This document shows positions 61,176-64,000 of a stretch of 64,000 nucleotides of DNA, one piece after another. The stretch comes from Microcoleus sp. FACHB-672 (GTDB taxonomy: Bacteria > Cyanobacteriota > Cyanobacteriia > Cyanobacteriales > Oscillatoriaceae). The notes beneath the pieces are model-generated. The model was not told the origin of the DNA, searched no databases, and saw nothing but the letters and a program-made list of their open reading frames with translations. The stretch is taken from positions 124,001 to 188,000 of the forward strand of contig NZ_JACJOU010000006.1 of the NCBI RefSeq assembly GCF_014695725.1, read 5' to 3'. A program made the translations under genes and the position numbers. Numbering within the stretch: position 1 is the stretch's first letter; the number at the start of each line of letters is the position of its first letter.

Positions 61176-61403
61176 ATGTGGCGAGTAATTATTCAATGTT
61201 CTGCTGAAGGTTGGCGCAACTATGCTATTGCCTTTAAGGAGATCGCTGCTAAATATCCTGCAACCCTATTGGCTTCTAAAAAGATGCCGGGTGATGAGCG
61301 ACGCATTATGGAATACAAACTCGAAAGTGTTAGCGATACTGAGGAATTTGTAGAAGAGTGCATGACTTTAGAAGGTTTCGATGCCATCTTTGAATCCCTG
61401 TAG
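61176..61403 (+). CDS. Small conserved-looking protein (75 aa)
   Basis: The 75-aa product (MWRVIIQCSAEGWRNYAIAFKEIAAKYPATLL...) is soluble and alpha/beta mixed, with an acidic C-terminus (DTEEFVEECMTLEG). It is divergent from the channel gene. ACGAGAG precedes the ATG. I do not recognise it. Confidence 0.6.
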   Translation: MWRVIIQCSAEGWRNYAIAFKEIAAKYPATLLASKKMPGDERRIMEYKLESVSDTEEFVEECMTLEGFDAIFESL

Positions 61404-61695
61404 CCGGTGAGAGGCAATAACACAGCTCTAAAATCAACGCCCTAAGAAAAAAAAGCCGAATAGAACATAATCAATCACCTGTCTGATGAAGTGATCACAT
61501 CAAGTTGGGGCGTACTTTAACTTAGTTGAATGGTGCGCTCGCCCAAGTTGCTCGAAGTGGCAATTTAGAGCAAATCAATCGAGTCCGCAATCTGCTGGTT
61601 CAGGTAAAACGCGAGATTTACAAGCTGCCGGCAGAGCAGTAAGTGGAGGTTGTGAGGCCAGACGTAACGAATTGCTAAACGTGAAAAGTAGCGAG
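61404..61695. other. Short intergenic region
   Basis: About 290 nt between convergent genes. I see no gene or convincing terminator. Confidence 0.4.
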
Positions 61696-64000
61696 TTAGA
61701 TACGTCCTAGCGAGATTGAGATTGCCTTCAGCAACACATCTGACTCTACAGGCTTTGTAATGTGAGCTTGAAATCCGACCTGAAGTGCCAGCTGTCGATC
61801 AATTTCTGCGGCATAGGCAGTCAACGCAATAGCTGGAATCATTCCACCCTGCTGGAGTGGTCGCGACCGAATTTGCTGGAGCAGCATATAGCCGTCCATC
61901 TGAGCCATTCCAATGTCACTCACCAGTACATCGGGAATCGATTGTTCCAATGCTTGCAATGCTTCTAAGCCAGAAGCAACGGCTGTCACCTTTGCCCCGT
62001 TTTGTTCTAACAGAAACGCTTGAAACTCACGGGTATCTGGCTCATCGTCTACCAGTAAAATTTGAATGCCCTCTAGCGGTAGTCCTGCATCTGTTTTGGT
62101 CTGGATAGGTTCAGATACGATCAATGCTGTCTGTTTTATCGCCGGCAATTGCACAATGAAAGTTGCGCCTTGCCCTTCACCCTGGCTCTCTGCCCGCACG
62201 GTTCCCCCGTGCATTTCCACAATTTGCCGCGCGATCGCCAGGCCCAATCCCAATCCTCCAAACCGGCGGGTGGTTGAACCATCCTCCTGTCGAAAATACT
62301 CAAACATATAAGGCAAGAATTGCGGATTAATCCCTTTACCCGTATCAATGACTCGAATTTGAGCCAGTTGATTCAGTTGCCTCAGTTCAACCGTTACTTG
62401 TCCACCAGCAGGGGTGAACTTGACCGCATTACTCAGCAAGTTCCAGAGGACCTGCTGTAAACGGGCAGCATCACCAGAAATCGGCGCAACTGTATAGTCA
62501 AGATCGAGCTGTAGTCTAATGTGTTTCGCCTCTGCTGCCAAACGCACGGTTTCAATCGCCGCAGAAATGACGAACGTCAAACTAACGGGAGTCGCTGTTA
62601 GCGACAGCTTGCCTTGCATAATGCGGGAGATGTCAAGTAAGTCTTCAATTAGCTGTGTTTGGAGTTTGGCATTTCGTTCGATCGTTTTTAAGGCTTCGGC
62701 TTTGCGGGCTTCATCGAGTTTGCCGGTTTGTAGTAGCTGCGTCCACCCTAAGATCGGGTTCAGGGGCGATCGCAATTCATGGGACAGCACCGCCAAAAAT
62801 TCATCTTTGATGCGGTTGGCTCGTTCTGCTTCTTCTCGTGCTGCCTGTTCGCGTTCTAAAACTTGTTGGCGTTCCGCTTCTGTCTGTCGCTGTTCAAGCA
62901 GATCGGCAGCTTGACGCGCCAACAGATCCAGAAAACGGAGTTCTCGCTCAGCCGGTCGGTGGTGCTTGCGCCAGTGGGTTGAAACCATGCCGAGCGGCCT
63001 GCCTGAACGGGAGATTAGCGGGGTGGACTGGGCTGAGCGATAGCCAGCATTGATATGAATTCGTAAAGCACCACAGGGGTCGTCGCACTCTGGCATATCA
63101 AAATCAATGAAGGCGCGAGTCCCCCTGAGCAAGGCAAGGCCACAGGAGGTGTTTGAACTTGCATTCACTCGATCAAAATGGTCGGTTATCGTTTGCTCAA
63201 AGCCTTGGGATGCAAGCAAAACTAGCTCTTGCGTCGCTTTGTCTAAGATCTGAACGGTGCCGGCATCAGCTCGTGTCAGAGTGATTGCAGCCGCCATAAT
63301 TTTGTCGTAAAGCACCTGAATGTTGTCTTCAATGAGCAGTTGTGTGCTCAAGTCGCGCAACAGCTGGGTATTTTCCAGATCGGTGGTAATCATGGCTTCA
63401 GCTTGTTTGCGATCGTGGATATCGATGGATGCACCAAACCAGCGAATAATCTCACCTGTTTGGGGATCTCGGTAAGGCTCGGCACGCACCAGAAACCAGC
63501 GATAGGTTCCTGCCGCAGAGCGAATCCGGTGTTCGACCGAGAAAATACCGCCGCTGCGTCGCGCCGCATTAAACGCTTCTATTGTGCGATCGCCATCCTC
63601 TGGGTGAACGAAACTAGCGGCCACTTCTGCTGCTGTGGTTGGTTCATAAGAAGCGCCCGTATAATTGCTCCATTGTTTGTTGAAGAACTCAACTCGCCCC
63701 TCCGTATCCGTAATCCAAACAATTTGTGGCACAGCATCCGCCATCAGCCGAAACCGTTGCTCACTCTTTTGCAAAGCAGCTTCGGCACGAGCACGTTCCA
63801 GCATTGTCCAGATCCGGTTTGCCAGGTCGCGCATCAACTCAATCTCATCACTGCGCCAGTGGTAGGGTTCCTGATGATAAATGCCCAGCGTAAATTTCCA
63901 TTCGCCGTTTTCGATCAAAGGCACGTTAATAAACGAACCAATTTTGAAGGTTGCGAATGGCTGTTGGTTAGCAACGCGTGCATCCTTGGAAATATCCCGA
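61696..64000 (-). CDS. Hybrid sensor histidine kinase, truncated by the window edge
   Basis: The frame stays open from the stop at 61696 to the window end, so the N-terminus is missing. In order it contains the end of a GAF domain (KIGSFINVPLIENGEW), a PAS/PAC domain (ADAVPQIVWITDTEGRVEFFN), a second GAF domain, a coiled linker, HisKA (LSHELRSPLNPILGWTQLL), HATPase_c (NLLSNAVKF, DTGKGI, GGLGLGLAI) and a receiver (LLVDDEPDTREF, DVLVSDIGMAQMDG). A GTG at 63924 exists but lies inside the first GAF domain. This is a soluble multi-sensor kinase. Confidence 0.93.
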   Translation of the reverse strand, partial: RDISKDARVANQQPFATFKIGSFINVPLIENGEWKFTLGIYHQEPYHWRSDEIELMRDLANRIWTMLERARAEAALQKSEQRFRLMADAVPQIVWITDTEGRVEFFNKQWSNYTGASYEPTTAAEVAASFVHPEDGDRTIEAFNAARRSGGIFSVEHRIRSAAGTYRWFLVRAEPYRDPQTGEIIRWFGASIDIHDRKQAEAMITTDLENTQLLRDLSTQLLIEDNIQVLYDKIMAAAITLTRADAGTVQILDKATQELVLLASQGFEQTITDHFDRVNASSNTSCGLALLRGTRAFIDFDMPECDDPCGALRIHINAGYRSAQSTPLISRSGRPLGMVSTHWRKHHRPAERELRFLDLLARQAADLLEQRQTEAERQQVLEREQAAREEAERANRIKDEFLAVLSHELRSPLNPILGWTQLLQTGKLDEARKAEALKTIERNAKLQTQLIEDLLDISRIMQGKLSLTATPVSLTFVISAAIETVRLAAEAKHIRLQLDLDYTVAPISGDAARLQQVLWNLLSNAVKFTPAGGQVTVELRQLNQLAQIRVIDTGKGINPQFLPYMFEYFRQEDGSTTRRFGGLGLGLAIARQIVEMHGGTVRAESQGEGQGATFIVQLPAIKQTALIVSEPIQTKTDAGLPLEGIQILLVDDEPDTREFQAFLLEQNGAKVTAVASGLEALQALEQSIPDVLVSDIGMAQMDGYMLLQQIRSRPLQQGGMIPAIALTAYAAEIDRQLALQVGFQAHITKPVESDVLLKAISISLGRI

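Overview
The window comes from a cyanobacterial chromosome, probably a filamentous one. psbN and psbH lie back to back, ntcA carries a GTA-N8-TAC site upstream, and there are a DUF3084 protein, a DUF3146-like protein, a PEP-CTERM protein, hybrid two-component sensors, short heptamer repeats (ACTCAGC/ACTCAGG) and a striking abundance of GCCGGC-type palindromes. A Microcoleus/Oscillatoria-like host is an inference from style; no rRNA is present to settle it.

Layout. 1-10 kb: core and house-keeping genes (nucleoside phosphorylase, tsaB, GH31 glucosidase, TspO-like protein, methyltransferase, HAD hydrolase). 10.02-28.6 kb: an 18.55-kb integrated element inserted at the 3' part of tRNA-Ala(CGC). 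It is bounded by 42-bp perfect direct repeats (10054-10095 and 28564-28605), with a tyrosine integrase starting 6 nt after the tRNA. 28.8-30.6 kb: an AT-rich two-gene unit (alpha/beta hydrolase plus EcsC-like membrane protein) just outside the element. 31-48.7 kb: signalling and core genes (1136-aa sensor kinase/adenylate cyclase, peroxiredoxin-glutaredoxin, psbN/psbH, tatA, pth, a YqgF-like nuclease, DUF3084, ntcA, fabI, an arsenosugar-type glycosyltransferase, a thioredoxin-NHL protein). 50.2-57.8 kb: three tandem paralogous beta-helix/RTX secreted proteins. 58-64 kb: PEP-CTERM protein, IS5-type transposase remnant, double-RCK channel-like protein, and a hybrid histidine kinase that runs off the end.

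The element is the most interesting region. Its left arm (minus strand) looks like replication and regulation: a winged-helix protein whose own gene carries six 21-bp iteron-like repeats, with a strong palindrome just upstream. The middle (plus strand) is an XRE repressor with an operator-like upstream region, followed by a tightly overlapped set of small genes ending in a membrane-anchored FtsK/HerA-type ATPase. The right arm (minus strand, about 8 kb) encodes virion-like proteins: a 277-aa and an 824-aa Pro-rich protein, a 217-aa protein, a 506-aa membrane protein, a 'GKP'-repeat fibre and a C39-like peptidase. I see no terminase, portal, tape measure, tail sheath or relaxase. My working hypothesis is a previously undescribed non-tailed (membrane-containing or filamentous) provirus or a satellite. 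This is inference from gene content; protein-fold searches would decide it.
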